Positions 28,180 to 37,570 of a stretch of DNA of 64,000 nucleotides are shown here, in pieces; the stretch's first letter is position 1, and every line of letters begins with the position of its first letter. Under the pieces are notes generated by a model that saw nothing but the letters and a program-made list of their open reading frames with translations, made no database searches and was not told the origin of the DNA. This DNA comes from Phenylobacterium zucineum HLK1 (GTDB lineage: Bacteria; Pseudomonadota; Alphaproteobacteria; Caulobacterales; Caulobacteraceae). A program made the position numbers and the translations under genes. The DNA is taken from NCBI RefSeq assembly GCF_000017265.1, contig NC_011144.1:372001-436000 (forward strand), in the 5' to 3' direction.

Positions 28180-29835
28180 TTACTGCCGCTCCGCCTTGGT
28201 CTCGTCGCGGGCTGCCTTGAACTCGGCGCCTTCCTTCCACTCGGGCCAGGTGCGGCTGTTCGCGAGCTCGTGGCCGAGCTGGTAGTAGAGGCCGATCTCC
28301 TGGACGGCGCCCGACATGTCCCAGTTGGGATCGAACTCGTCGGCCGGCTGGTGGTACTTGTCCTTGGTGTAGGCCTCGGAGGCCGCGCGGCCGGCGGCCT
28401 TGCCGCCCTTCTCCAGCGTCTCGCCGGAGCCGAACGAGATCGCCGGCACCCCGCGCTTGGCGAACGGGAAGTGGTCCGAGCGGTAGAAGCTGCCCGCCTG
28501 CGGATTGGGATCGGGGCTGAACGTCAGGCCGCCCGCCTTGGCCACCCGGATCATGTCGTCCTGCAGGGTCATGGGCGCATCGCCGGACATGGTCACGTCC
28601 TTGAACCGGCCCAGCAGGTTGACGCCGTCCATGTTGATGACCGCGACGGTCTTCGACAGCGGATAGAGCGGGTTGTCGGCGTAGTACTCCGAACCCAGCA
28701 GGCCTTTCTCCTCGGCCGTCACCGCCAGGAAGGTGACCGAGCGCTGGGGCTTCGGACCCTTGGCGTAGATGCGGCCGAGCTCCAGCAGCGCGGCCGTGCC
28801 CGAGGCGTTGTCGAGCGCGCCGTTGTAGATCTTGTCGCCGCGGGCGTCGGGCAGGCCCACGCCGAGGTGATCCCAGTGGGCGGTGTAGATCACCCGCTCG
28901 TCGGGGCGCTCGGCGCCGCGGACCTCGCCCACGACGTTCTTGGAGACGACCTTCTGGGCGTCGATGGCGTAGTCGGTGGAGAAGGTGACGCCCTTCAGCT
29001 CCACGGGCCGGAAGTCGCGGGTCTGGGCCTGCTTCTTCAGCGCGTCGAAGTCGAGGCCGGCGGTCTTCATCAGGCTCACCGCCACGTCGCGCTGCACCCA
29101 GCCCTCCAGGGGCGCGTGGGCCTCGGCGGGGTTCTTGCGGATGACGTCGAAGATCTCGTTGGTGTTGGAGTTCTTCACGGTCGCCCAGCCGTAGGAGGCC
29201 GGGTCGGTCTCGTGGATCACCAGGAAGCCGACGGCGCCCTGGCGGGCGGCCTCCTCGTACTTGTAGGTCCAGCGGCCGTAGTAGGTCATGGCCTTGCCGC
29301 CGAAGTCGCCCTCTCCGGCCTCGAAGTCCGGATCGTTGACGAGGACGAGGGCGATCTTGCCCTTCAGGTCATAGCCCTTGAAGTCGTCCCAGTTCTTCTC
29401 GGGGGCCTTCACGCCGTAGCCGGCGAAGACCACCGGGACGTCCTTCAGGACCAGCCGGTCGGCGCCGGTCTGGGCGGCGCGGATGGCGACCTGCTCGCCC
29501 TGGGTCCACTGCTGGGTCGCACCGCCGGCGGTGACGCTGACCTTCACCGGGCCCTTGGTGGCGAAGCGGGCGAGCGGCACGTCCTGGGTCCAGGCGCGGG
29601 TCCCGTCGGCCTTCAGGTCGCCGGCGGGCGAAAGGCCCGCGGCCTTCATCTGCTCGATCAGGTAGGCGACGGTCTTCTCCTCGCCGGCCGAGGCCGGGGC
29701 GCGGCCCTCGAACTCGTCGGAGGAGAGCACCTTGATGTCCTGGGTCAGGCGGGCGGCGTCGATGGCGGCCGGAGCCGCGGCGGCGGCCGTCGCGAAGGCG
29801 ATCGAGGCGGCGGCGCACAGGAGGAGTTTTTTCAT
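28180..29835 (-). CDS. M28 family zinc metallopeptidase, secreted
   Basis: 551 residues with a signal peptide (KKLLLCAAASIAFATAAAAA). A PA-type insert lies between the first and second parts. Zinc ligands of the M28 site are seen in order: TAHWDHLGVG (His), GALDNASGTAALLELG (Asp), TAEEKGLLGSEYY (catalytic and metal Glu), VINMDGVNLLG (Asp) and RSDHFPFAKRGVP (His). Likely a periplasmic or extracellular aminopeptidase. A strong terminator follows the gene. Confidence 0.93.
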   Translation of the reverse strand: MKKLLLCAAASIAFATAAAAAPAAIDAARLTQDIKVLSSDEFEGRAPASAGEEKTVAYLIEQMKAAGLSPAGDLKADGTRAWTQDVPLARFATKGPVKVSVTAGGATQQWTQGEQVAIRAAQTGADRLVLKDVPVVFAGYGVKAPEKNWDDFKGYDLKGKIALVLVNDPDFEAGEGDFGGKAMTYYGRWTYKYEEAARQGAVGFLVIHETDPASYGWATVKNSNTNEIFDVIRKNPAEAHAPLEGWVQRDVAVSLMKTAGLDFDALKKQAQTRDFRPVELKGVTFSTDYAIDAQKVVSKNVVGEVRGAERPDERVIYTAHWDHLGVGLPDARGDKIYNGALDNASGTAALLELGRIYAKGPKPQRSVTFLAVTAEEKGLLGSEYYADNPLYPLSKTVAVINMDGVNLLGRFKDVTMSGDAPMTLQDDMIRVAKAGGLTFSPDPNPQAGSFYRSDHFPFAKRGVPAISFGSGETLEKGGKAAGRAASEAYTKDKYHQPADEFDPNWDMSGAVQEIGLYYQLGHELANSRTWPEWKEGAEFKAARDETKAERQ

Positions 29836-29892
29836 TCAGGCACTCGGACTGGCTAAGAGTGGCGCGACCCTAATGGCCGGCGTCCGCCTCCG

Positions 29893-30660
29893 CTAGGCCT
29901 CGGACCGCCGCCTGGCGATGAACGCCTCGATTCCGTCCAGCACCACCTCCAGCCCCTGCTCGAAGCGGACGGTAGGGTCGTTCGCGCGTCCGCGGGCCTT
30001 CCGCCAGGTCTCCCGCAGGCGGACCAGGGTCGGGCGCCGGGCCGGGTCGAGGCGCGTCTGCAGCGCCGGCTCGACCAGCGAGAACCACTGTTCGTCGGTC
30101 AGCCCGCTCCGCTCCTCGGCCTCGCGCGCCTCGCGCAGCTCGTGCAGGGCGCCGCGGACATAGTTGACGATCACGCCGGCCACGAGGTCCTTGTCGAGCT
30201 CGGGAAGGCCGGTGGCGTCCAGGGTCCGGATCACCCCCTCGAGCCGCGCCACAAGGTTGGGGCCCAGCGGCAGGCGATGGTGGGCCACGTCCAGCAGCCA
30301 GGGCCGGTGCAGGCCCAGGCGCCAGCGTTCGCGCGCCATGAAGGTCAGGGCCGCGCGCCACTCCAGGTCCGGCGGCGGGTCCTGCATCTCGCCCATCACC
30401 TGGTCGAACATCAGGGCGAGCAGCTCGGTCTTGGAGCGCACGTAGGTGTAGAGCGACATGGGCGAGACGCCCACCGACTGGGCGACGGCGCGCATGGAGA
30501 TGGCGGCGAGGCCGTCGCGGTCGGCGATGGCGATCGCGGCCAGAACCACGTCGGCGGTCGAGAAGCGCGGCTTGGGTCCGCGCCTGCCGGGTTCGTGCTG
30601 GCCCCACAGCAGCTCGATGCTGCGTCTGGGATCGTCGTCCCCGGGAAGTTCCTTGCCCAT
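29893..30660 (-). CDS. TetR family regulator with TetR-type C-terminal domain
   Basis: 255 residues. The helix-turn-helix (LAAISMRAVAQSVGVSPMSLYTYVRSK, about residues 48-75) is preceded by a proline/arginine-rich arm. The C-terminal half fits the tetracycline-repressor-like ligand domain rather than the AcrR type. It is divergent from the RND efflux genes across a 182-base gap that includes an AT-rich patch, so it is the probable repressor of that operon. The inducer is unknown. Confidence 0.88.
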   Translation of the reverse strand: MGKELPGDDDPRRSIELLWGQHEPGRRGPKPRFSTADVVLAAIAIADRDGLAAISMRAVAQSVGVSPMSLYTYVRSKTELLALMFDQVMGEMQDPPPDLEWRAALTFMARERWRLGLHRPWLLDVAHHRLPLGPNLVARLEGVIRTLDATGLPELDKDLVAGVIVNYVRGALHELREAREAEERSGLTDEQWFSLVEPALQTRLDPARRPTLVRLRETWRKARGRANDPTVRFEQGLEVVLDGIEAFIARRRSEA

Positions 30661-30842
30661 GCGGCTCCAGTTTTTTCGCTACTACACTTTACATCATACG
30701 GAGTTTGCGGCAAAGGGCGGACTGCACGGAACCCGCCAGAGGCTCCGGCGAGGCGACGCTAAGGATTGTGCAAGGGGCGGCGGTCACCGTTGCGCCGAAC
30801 GCCCAAACTTTGTTCAAACAACGCCGGTCGCCCAGCCTCCAG
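30661..30842. promoter_or_regulatory. Divergent promoter region, TetR gene / efflux operon
   Basis: A 182-base intergenic region. Bases 30670-30705 (ttttttcgctactacactttacatcatac) are notably AT-rich for this genome and are the likely promoter or operator zone. I see no perfect palindrome. A second AT-rich stretch (aaactttgttcaaacaa) lies near 30804-30820, about 25 bases before the outer-membrane gene. Confidence 0.4.
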
Positions 30843-32279
30843 ATGAGCCGCATGCGATACGCCTCTTCAGCAGCCGTCCTGGCCGCACTGGCGCTGGCCG
30901 CCTGCGCGAGCCCGCGCGCGGCCGACGTGCGCCTGCCCGGCGCCTACGAGGCGCCTGCCGGCGCGCCCGTCGGCGCGGTGGCGCTGGACCAGTGGTGGAC
31001 CGCCTTCGGCGACGCCGAGCTCACCGGCCTCGTCGAGCAGGCCCTCGCCCGCAACCCGGACGTCCGCACCGCCGCGGCCCGCCTGCAGGAGGTCCGCGCC
31101 CAGCGCACGGGCGCCATCCTGCGCTACCTGCCGCAGGGTGACGCCACAGGCTCGGCGAGCCGGACGCGCACCGAGCAGCTCGACGGCACCGAGATCAACA
31201 TTCCCGGCTTCTCCACCAGCGGCACGTCCGAGAGCTACCGGGCCAACTTCGACGTGAGCTGGGAGATCGACCTGTTCGGCCGCTCCCTCGCCGCCCTCGG
31301 CTCGGCCAACGCCGAGGTCGCCGCCGCCCGCTTCGCCTGGGAGGGCGCGCGGGCCGCCATCGCCGCCCAGACGGCGGACGCCTACTTCCAGGCCAAGGGC
31401 CTGGCCATCCAGCTGGCCGACGCGCGCGAGACGGCGCGGATCCAGCGCGAGCTGTACGACCTGGCCAGCCGGCGCGCGGGCCTGGGCCTGGCCGCCTCGT
31501 CCGAGGCCGACCGCATCTCGGGCGAACTGGCCCAGGCCGACGCCCAGGCAGCGGCGCTGGAGGCCGAGCTGCAGGCCCAGAAGCGGGCTATCCTCATTCT
31601 GGCCGGCCGGGTGGTGGAGCCCACCGCCAACGTCGCCGCCCCGCCGGTGGTGGGCGCCGCCCCGCCCGTGCCCGCCGCCCTGCCGTCCGAGCTGCTGGAA
31701 CGCCGGCCCGACGTGCGCGAGGCCCAGGCGCGGGTCCGCTCGGCCGCCGGCCAGCAGCGGCTGGCGCAGCTGGCGTTCTTCCCGACCTTCACCTTCAGCC
31801 CGGGCGTCGGCTGGTCGCGGCAGGAGCAGCCGGGCTTCTTCTCCGAGAGCCAGAGCTGGACCATCGGCGGATCGGTGCTGCAGCCGATCCTGTCGATCCC
31901 GCGCCTGATGTCCGAGCTGAAGGTCCAGAACGCCCGCACCGAGCAGGCGGTCACCCAGTACGAGAAGACGGTCCAGACCGCCTTCCAGGAGGCCGAAGGG
32001 GCGCTGGTGCGGCTGGACGCCGACCGCCGCCGCGTCGCCCTGCTGACCGAGGGCGAGCGCCGCGCGGCGCGGGCCTTCGAGGCGGCGCGCACCGGCTACC
32101 AGCGCGGCCTCACCGACCTCACAACGCTCCTGAACGCCGAGCAGTCCTGGCGGGCCACCCGCGCCCAGCTGACCTCGGCCCAGGTGCAGGCGCTGCGGCG
32201 CGCGGTCCAGGCCTACAAGGCCGTGGGCGGCGGCTGGCCTGCCCAAAGCTACGCCCAAACCGGCCCGCAGGCCGGATGA
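30843..32279 (+). CDS. RND efflux outer-membrane lipoprotein (OprM/NodT family)
   Basis: 478 residues from ATG at 30843, giving a lipoprotein signal with lipobox LAAC. The mature protein shows the two OEP repeats: ARNPDVRTAAARLQEVRAQ and LLERRPDVREAQARVRSAAG, and YQRGLTDLTTLLNAEQ in the last helix. It forms the trimeric channel of a tripartite pump. First gene of a three-gene operon (channel, adaptor, permease), opposite a TetR gene. Confidence 0.94.
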   Translation: MSRMRYASSAAVLAALALAACASPRAADVRLPGAYEAPAGAPVGAVALDQWWTAFGDAELTGLVEQALARNPDVRTAAARLQEVRAQRTGAILRYLPQGDATGSASRTRTEQLDGTEINIPGFSTSGTSESYRANFDVSWEIDLFGRSLAALGSANAEVAAARFAWEGARAAIAAQTADAYFQAKGLAIQLADARETARIQRELYDLASRRAGLGLAASSEADRISGELAQADAQAAALEAELQAQKRAILILAGRVVEPTANVAAPPVVGAAPPVPAALPSELLERRPDVREAQARVRSAAGQQRLAQLAFFPTFTFSPGVGWSRQEQPGFFSESQSWTIGGSVLQPILSIPRLMSELKVQNARTEQAVTQYEKTVQTAFQEAEGALVRLDADRRRVALLTEGERRAARAFEAARTGYQRGLTDLTTLLNAEQSWRATRAQLTSAQVQALRRAVQAYKAVGGGWPAQSYAQTGPQAG

Positions 32280-32330
32280 GACTGGCTGGATGAGACTGGC
32301 CGGATGAGACAGGCCCCGATGAGAGACGGC

Positions 32331-33449
32331 ATGCGACTGAAGCTCACCCTCGTTCCGGTCCTCGCGGCCCTGGCGCTGGCGGCCTGCCACAAGCCCCCGC
32401 CCCCGCCGCCGTCCGACGACCAGCAGGCCCGCTCGGTCCGCGTCGTGCGCCTCGAGCCCCGAGCGATCGCCGGGTCGCTGTCGGCCTCGGGCGACCTCGT
32501 GCCCCGGGAGGAGGCGGCCGTCGCGCCCGAGGTGACCGGCTTCCGCGTGCTGCGGGTGATGGCCGATGTCGGCGACTACGTCCGCGCGGGCCAGACGCTG
32601 GTCCAGCTCGACCCTGCCCTGCTGCAGGCCCAGGTGGCCCAGGCCGAGGCCCAGGCGGCCCAGGCCGAGGACCAGGCCCGGCGGGTGGAAGGCCTCGACG
32701 GCGAAGGGGTGCTCTCGCAGGAGCAGATCGCCCAGCGGCGGTTCCAGGCCCAGGCGGCCCGGGCGAACCTGCGCGACCTGCAGACCCGCATGCGCAAGCT
32801 CTCGGTTGCGGCGCCCGTCTCGGGCCTGGTGCTGGAGCGGACGGTGCGGCCGGGCGACCTGGCCGCCGGCGCCGGCACGCCATGGTTCCGCATCGCCCGC
32901 GACGGCCAGATCGAGCTGTCGGCCGACATGTCCCAGGACGACCTCGCCCGCATCCGGCCCGGCCAGACGGCCACCGTCACCCTGCCGAACGGGCCCGCCG
33001 TGCAGGGCCGCGTGCGCCTGGTCAGCCCGCAGATCGACCCGCAGACCAAGCTGGGCGAGGTGCGCATCCTGCTGCCGGTGCGCAGCGACATCCGCGCGGG
33101 CGGCTTCGCCCGGGCCGAGTTCGACGACGCCGTGGGCGCGGTTCCCGCCCTGCCCGAGACGGCGATCCGCTACGACGCCGACGGCGCCAGCGTGATGGTG
33201 GTGGGCGCCGACAACCGCGTGCGCCGCGTCCCGGTCCAGACGGGCCAGCGCGGCTCGGGCCTGGTTGAGATCGTCCGCGGCCCGCCGGCCGGCTCGCGCG
33301 TCGTGCAGAACGCCGCCGCCTTCCTGCTCGACGGCGACCGCGTGCGGCCCGTCGAAGGCGCCGCCGCCCAGCCGGACGGCAAGGCGGCCGGCAAGGCGGC
33401 TGCCCCGGCCCAGACCTCGGCCGCCAACACCCAGGCGACCCGCCGATGA
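32331..33449 (+). CDS. RND efflux periplasmic adaptor (HlyD/MFP family)
   Basis: 372 residues from ATG at 32331, chosen because it gives a lipoprotein signal ending LALAAC followed by a proline run; ATGs at 32304 and 32319 are alternatives. Lipoyl halves flank a coiled-coil hairpin (QVAQAEAQAAQAEDQARRVEG...). A typical VAAPVSGLVLERTVRPGDL marks the second lipoyl half. The Ala/Lys-rich tail is probably disordered. The stop overlaps the permease start (ATGA), so the two are coupled. Confidence 0.94.
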   Translation: MRLKLTLVPVLAALALAACHKPPPPPPSDDQQARSVRVVRLEPRAIAGSLSASGDLVPREEAAVAPEVTGFRVLRVMADVGDYVRAGQTLVQLDPALLQAQVAQAEAQAAQAEDQARRVEGLDGEGVLSQEQIAQRRFQAQAARANLRDLQTRMRKLSVAAPVSGLVLERTVRPGDLAAGAGTPWFRIARDGQIELSADMSQDDLARIRPGQTATVTLPNGPAVQGRVRLVSPQIDPQTKLGEVRILLPVRSDIRAGGFARAEFDDAVGAVPALPETAIRYDADGASVMVVGADNRVRRVPVQTGQRGSGLVEIVRGPPAGSRVVQNAAAFLLDGDRVRPVEGAAAQPDGKAAGKAAAPAQTSAANTQATRR

Positions 33450-36400
33450 GCCAGCCGCACGCGCGCACCGACTTCCCGATCTCGGCCTGGGCGATCCGCA
33501 ACCCGGTCCCCGTGGCCGTGCTGTTCATCGGCCTGGTGGTCGCCGGCCTGATCGCCTACGCGGGGCTGCACATCAAGCAGTACCCCAACATCCAGTTCCC
33601 GATGGTGGCCGTCACCGTCACCCAGAGCGGCGCCGCGCCCGGGGAGATGGAGACCCAGATCACGCGTCCGGTGGAGGACGCCATCGCCGGCATCTCCGGC
33701 GTCAACAACGTGCAGTCGGTGGTCACACAGGGGGTCTCCACCACGTCCATCGAGTTCGAGATGGGCGAGGACCTGCAGAAGAAGACCGACGAGGTCCGGG
33801 CCAAGATCGACCAGGTCCGCCAGAACCTGCCGCGCGACATCGACGAGCCCACTGTCACCCAGGTGGAGATCGACAGCGCCTTCCCGATCGTGACCTACGC
33901 GGTCGCCGCGCCCGCCATGTCGGACGAGGAGCTGTCTTGGTTCGTGGACGACACCGTCGCCCGCACCCTGCAGACCGCCAACGGCGTGGCCCAGGTCAGC
34001 CGCGTGGGCGGGGTCAGCCGCGAGATCAACGTCATCGTCGACCCCGACAAGCTGGCGGCGCGCGGGCTCACCGCGGCCCAGCTGAACAACGCCCTGCGGG
34101 GATTCCAGGTGGACGCCCCCGGCGGCCGGGTCAAGGTGGGCGGCCGCGAACAGACCCTGCGGGTCCTGGGCTCGGTGGAGACCGTCGCCCAGCTGCGCGA
34201 GATGACCATCGCCACCGGCGACGGCCGGTTCGTCAAGCTGACCGACGTGGCCGAGGTGGGCGACGGCGGCTCGGAGGTGCGCGGCTTCGCCCGGCTGAAC
34301 GGGCGGCCCGTGGTCGGCTTCCAGATCAGCAAGACCCGCGATTCCAGCGACGTGGCCGTCGAGGACGCCGCCGCCGAGAAGCTGGCGGACCTGGAAAAGG
34401 CCCATCCCGGCGTGACGTTCACCAAGATCTTCTCCTCGGTGGACGAGACCCGAGCCAACTTCCGCGCCACCCAGCACGTGCTGCTGGAGGGCATGCTGCT
34501 GGCGGCGCTGGTGGTGCTGTTCTTCCTGCGCGACTGGCGGGCGACGCTGATCACCGTGCTGGCCATGCCGGTGTCGCTGATCCCGACCTTCTTCGTGATG
34601 AAGATGGCGGGCTTCTCGCTGAACGTCGTGACCCTGCTGGCCCTGACGCTCGTCATCGGCATCCTGGTCGACGACGCCATCGTCGAGATCGAGAACATCG
34701 AAAAGCGGGTGCAGCGCGGCATGCGGCCGTTCGAGGCCGCGCTGGAGGGCGCCGACGCCATCGGCCTGGCGGTCGTGGCGACCACCATGGCCATCGTGGT
34801 GGTGTTCACGCCGGTCAGCTTCATGCCCGGCATCCCGGGCCAGTTCTTCAAGGAGTTCGGCCTCACCGTCTCGGTGGCGGTGCTGTTCTCGCTGCTGGTC
34901 GCCCGGATGCTGACGCCGCTGCTGGCCGCCTATTTCCTGAAGCCGACGGCGAAGCCGCACGAGCGCAAGCCGTTCAAGGGCTTCTACCGCGACGCCCTGG
35001 AGTGGGCGCTCGGCCACCGGATCCTCGCCTCCCTGGCGGGCGGCCTGATCTTCATCGGCTCGGTGGCGCTCGCCGGCCTGCTGCCGCAGGGCTTCCAGCC
35101 CGCGGGGGACCCCGACTACATCTACGTCAACGTCCAGGGGCCGCCGGGCGCGACCGTCTCCGACATGGAGCAGATCGCCCAGAGCGTCACGGCGGTGATG
35201 AAGCGCCAGCCCGAGGTGACGGACGTCTTCTCCCAGGTGGGCACGACGGTGGCCAACTTCGGTCCCGGCGGCGGGCCGGGCTCGTCGGACCTGCGCTCGG
35301 GCACCATCACCGTCCTGCTCAGCCCCGACCGTCGGGTCTCGGGCGCCGAGCTGAAGGACCGGGTGCGGGACGACCTGCGGGCCATCCCGGACGCGCGGCT
35401 GAACTTCCTCGACTTCCAGGGCTCGGCCGGCTTCCAGCAGGTCCTGACGGGCGACAATCCCGAGGCGCTGGAACGGGCCTCGCTCGAGCTCGAGCGCCAG
35501 ATGCGCACGCTGGACGTGGTCGCCGACCCCAGGCCCTCCAACCCGCCCGTCGGGCCCGAGGTGGTGATCCGCCCGCGCACCGCCGAGGCCGCGCGCCTGG
35601 GCGTCTCGGTGGACGTCATCGCCCAGATCGCCCGCGTCGCCACGACCGGCGACATCGAGGCCAACGTGCCGAAGCTGAACGAGGGCGAGCGGCGGATCCC
35701 GATCCGCATCCGCCTGCCCGCCGACGCGCGCGCCGACCTCGAGCGGATCCGCCAGCTGCGCGTGCCGACCGCCACCGGCGGCGTCACCACGCTGGACAGC
35801 GTCGCGGACGTGGAGTTCCAGGCCGGCCCCGCCCGGATCGACCGCCTGAACCGCCAGCGCCAGATCACCATCCAGGCCGAACTGGCCGACGGCGTGGAGC
35901 TGGGCGAGGCCAACCAGGCGGTCATGGACCTGCCGATCATGAAGAACCTGCCGGCGGGCGTGCGCCCGGGCGCCGTGGGCGACGCCGAGGCCATGGCCGA
36001 GATGTTCGCCGGCTTCGGGGTGGCGATCTTCACCGGCGTGGGAATGATCTATGCGGTGCTGGTGCTGCTGTTCCGCAGCTTCTTCAAGCCGCTGGTGATC
36101 CTCTCGGCCCTGCCGCTGGCCGTGGGCGGGGCGTTCATCGGCCTCCTGATCTTCAACCTGTCGCTGTCGATCCCCTCGCTGATCGGCTTCCTGATGCTGC
36201 TGGGCCTGGCGGCCAAGAACTCGATCCTGCTGGTCGAGTACGCCATCGAGCGCGAGCGCGAGGGGGTCAGCCAGCACGACGCCCTGATCGACGCCTGCCG
36301 CGAACGGGCCCGGCCGATCGTCATGACCACCCTCGCCATGGCCGCCGGCATGCTGCCCACCGCCCTGGCGCTGGAGAAGGGGGCCGAGTTCCGCCAGCCG

Positions 36401-36574
36401 ATGGCCGTGGCGGTGATCGGCGGCCTGATCACCTCGACGCTGCTGTCGCTGGTGCTGGTGCCGGTGGTCTACGAGTTCGTCGACGATTTCGAGAACTGGC
36501 TGAAGCCCAAGCTCGCGCGCCTCGTCACCCCACGGCACGCGCCGCGCGGCCCCGTCCCGGAGGACCGGCTCTAG
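33446..36574 (+). CDS. RND multidrug efflux permease (HAE1 family)
   Basis: 1042 residues with 12 membrane helices and two large periplasmic loops, the AcrB/MexB layout. Seen: N-terminal ISAWAIRNPVPVAVLFIGLV, PVSLIPTFFVMK, LVIGILVDDAIVEIENIEKR (helix 4 Asp pair of the proton relay), and LMLLGLAAKNSILLVEYAIE in the second half with the relay Lys-equivalent region. The periplasmic loops lack recognisable drug-pocket features that would define a substrate. Last gene of the efflux operon. Confidence 0.95.
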   Translation: MSQPHARTDFPISAWAIRNPVPVAVLFIGLVVAGLIAYAGLHIKQYPNIQFPMVAVTVTQSGAAPGEMETQITRPVEDAIAGISGVNNVQSVVTQGVSTTSIEFEMGEDLQKKTDEVRAKIDQVRQNLPRDIDEPTVTQVEIDSAFPIVTYAVAAPAMSDEELSWFVDDTVARTLQTANGVAQVSRVGGVSREINVIVDPDKLAARGLTAAQLNNALRGFQVDAPGGRVKVGGREQTLRVLGSVETVAQLREMTIATGDGRFVKLTDVAEVGDGGSEVRGFARLNGRPVVGFQISKTRDSSDVAVEDAAAEKLADLEKAHPGVTFTKIFSSVDETRANFRATQHVLLEGMLLAALVVLFFLRDWRATLITVLAMPVSLIPTFFVMKMAGFSLNVVTLLALTLVIGILVDDAIVEIENIEKRVQRGMRPFEAALEGADAIGLAVVATTMAIVVVFTPVSFMPGIPGQFFKEFGLTVSVAVLFSLLVARMLTPLLAAYFLKPTAKPHERKPFKGFYRDALEWALGHRILASLAGGLIFIGSVALAGLLPQGFQPAGDPDYIYVNVQGPPGATVSDMEQIAQSVTAVMKRQPEVTDVFSQVGTTVANFGPGGGPGSSDLRSGTITVLLSPDRRVSGAELKDRVRDDLRAIPDARLNFLDFQGSAGFQQVLTGDNPEALERASLELERQMRTLDVVADPRPSNPPVGPEVVIRPRTAEAARLGVSVDVIAQIARVATTGDIEANVPKLNEGERRIPIRIRLPADARADLERIRQLRVPTATGGVTTLDSVADVEFQAGPARIDRLNRQRQITIQAELADGVELGEANQAVMDLPIMKNLPAGVRPGAVGDAEAMAEMFAGFGVAIFTGVGMIYAVLVLLFRSFFKPLVILSALPLAVGGAFIGLLIFNLSLSIPSLIGFLMLLGLAAKNSILLVEYAIEREREGVSQHDALIDACRERARPIVMTTLAMAAGMLPTALALEKGAEFRQPMAVAVIGGLITSTLLSLVLVPVVYEFVDDFENWLKPKLARLVTPRHAPRGPVPEDRL

Positions 36575-36642
36575 GCGCCCTGTGCAACCTGGGCGTTTGC
36601 AGCCTATGCTCACGCCGTCCACGTGACGAGGGGGGGTGTCGG

Positions 36643-37509
36643 ATGGGCGGTTTTTCGATCGAGGCTGCGCTGAAGAGCGGGTTCGGCCTCGCCAGGCGCG
36701 AGCCGCTGGCGGTGCTGGCGTGGGGCGCAGGCTACATGCTGTTCGGCCTCGTCATGCAGGCGCTGTCGCTCGGCGGCGACCTGCCCGAGTACCTGCGCCT
36801 GATGACCGAGGATCCCGAGGCCGCGGCGGCGCTGGTGGACAGCCGGGCCGAAAGCCGCGCCCTGCTGGTGCTCCCCGTCATGCTGATCCTGTCGCTCCTG
36901 CTCAACGCCGCCTTGTACGGCGCGGTCGCCCGCGCGCTCCTGCGGCCGCAGGAGCGGAGCTTCTTCTTCCTGAGGCTCGGCCGGGGCGAGCTGTGGCTGA
37001 TGCTGACATCGATCGCGCTCGCCCTGCTGGCGATCCTCGTCGTGCTGCCGGTCGCCGGCCTGGCGGCCTTCGCGACCGGGCTGCTCTCGGGGGCGACCGG
37101 CGCGACGCCCCTCATCTGGGGCCTGCTGCTCGGCCTGCCTCTCCTGGCGGCCTGCCTCTACTTCGCCTCCCGCTTCTCCCTGGCTTGGGTCCAGGCGTTC
37201 GACGAGGAGCGGTTCGTGCTGTTGGACGCCTGGCGGCTGACCCGCGGCCAGGGGTGGCGCATCGTGCTGACGATGCTGGCCCTGGCGTTCCTGCTGCTGA
37301 TCATCGCGGTGGTGGTGGTCATCCCGGCCGTGATCGTCGGCGGCATCGTCCTGTCGGTGGCCGGCGCAACCGGGGGCGGCGTCGTCATGCTCGTGGTGCT
37401 CGGCCTCGCGGCGCTGGCCTTCTTCAGCGCCCTCTACGGGCTGCTCTACACGGTGATGGCCGCCGCCTATGTGGAGATCTATCGCAGTCTCGCAGTCAGG
37501 GCCGCCTGA
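36643..37509 (+). CDS. Multi-pass membrane protein of unknown function
   Basis: 288 residues from ATG at 36643, preceded by a GAGGGGGGG ribosome binding site. About five or six hydrophobic segments are visible (LAVLAWGAGYMLFGLVMQAL, LLVLPVMLILSLLLNAALYG, LALLAILVVLPVAGLAAF, LTMLALAFLLLIIAVVVVI, VVLGLAALAFFSALYGLLYT). The arrangement and the SFSLAWVQAFDEERFVLLDAW-type loop recall membrane domains seen beside glycerophosphodiesterases. No catalytic motif is seen. It follows the RND operon by 68 bases but may be independent. Confidence 0.7.
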   Translation: MGGFSIEAALKSGFGLARREPLAVLAWGAGYMLFGLVMQALSLGGDLPEYLRLMTEDPEAAAALVDSRAESRALLVLPVMLILSLLLNAALYGAVARALLRPQERSFFFLRLGRGELWLMLTSIALALLAILVVLPVAGLAAFATGLLSGATGATPLIWGLLLGLPLLAACLYFASRFSLAWVQAFDEERFVLLDAWRLTRGQGWRIVLTMLALAFLLLIIAVVVVIPAVIVGGIVLSVAGATGGGVVMLVVLGLAALAFFSALYGLLYTVMAAAYVEIYRSLAVRAA

Positions 37510-37570
37510 GCCCTCACGGAACTGTCAGATCGCCCTGCTAGTCACCGGGCCGGATGAAGGGGGCTTGCGG

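Noticed and set aside
33170..36622. A 1150-residue open frame on the minus strand opposite the RND permease, and a similar 833-residue frame at 1248-3749
   Set aside because: Histidine/glutamine/arginine-rich shadow frames with no fold or motif. The plus-strand genes there have full family motifs.
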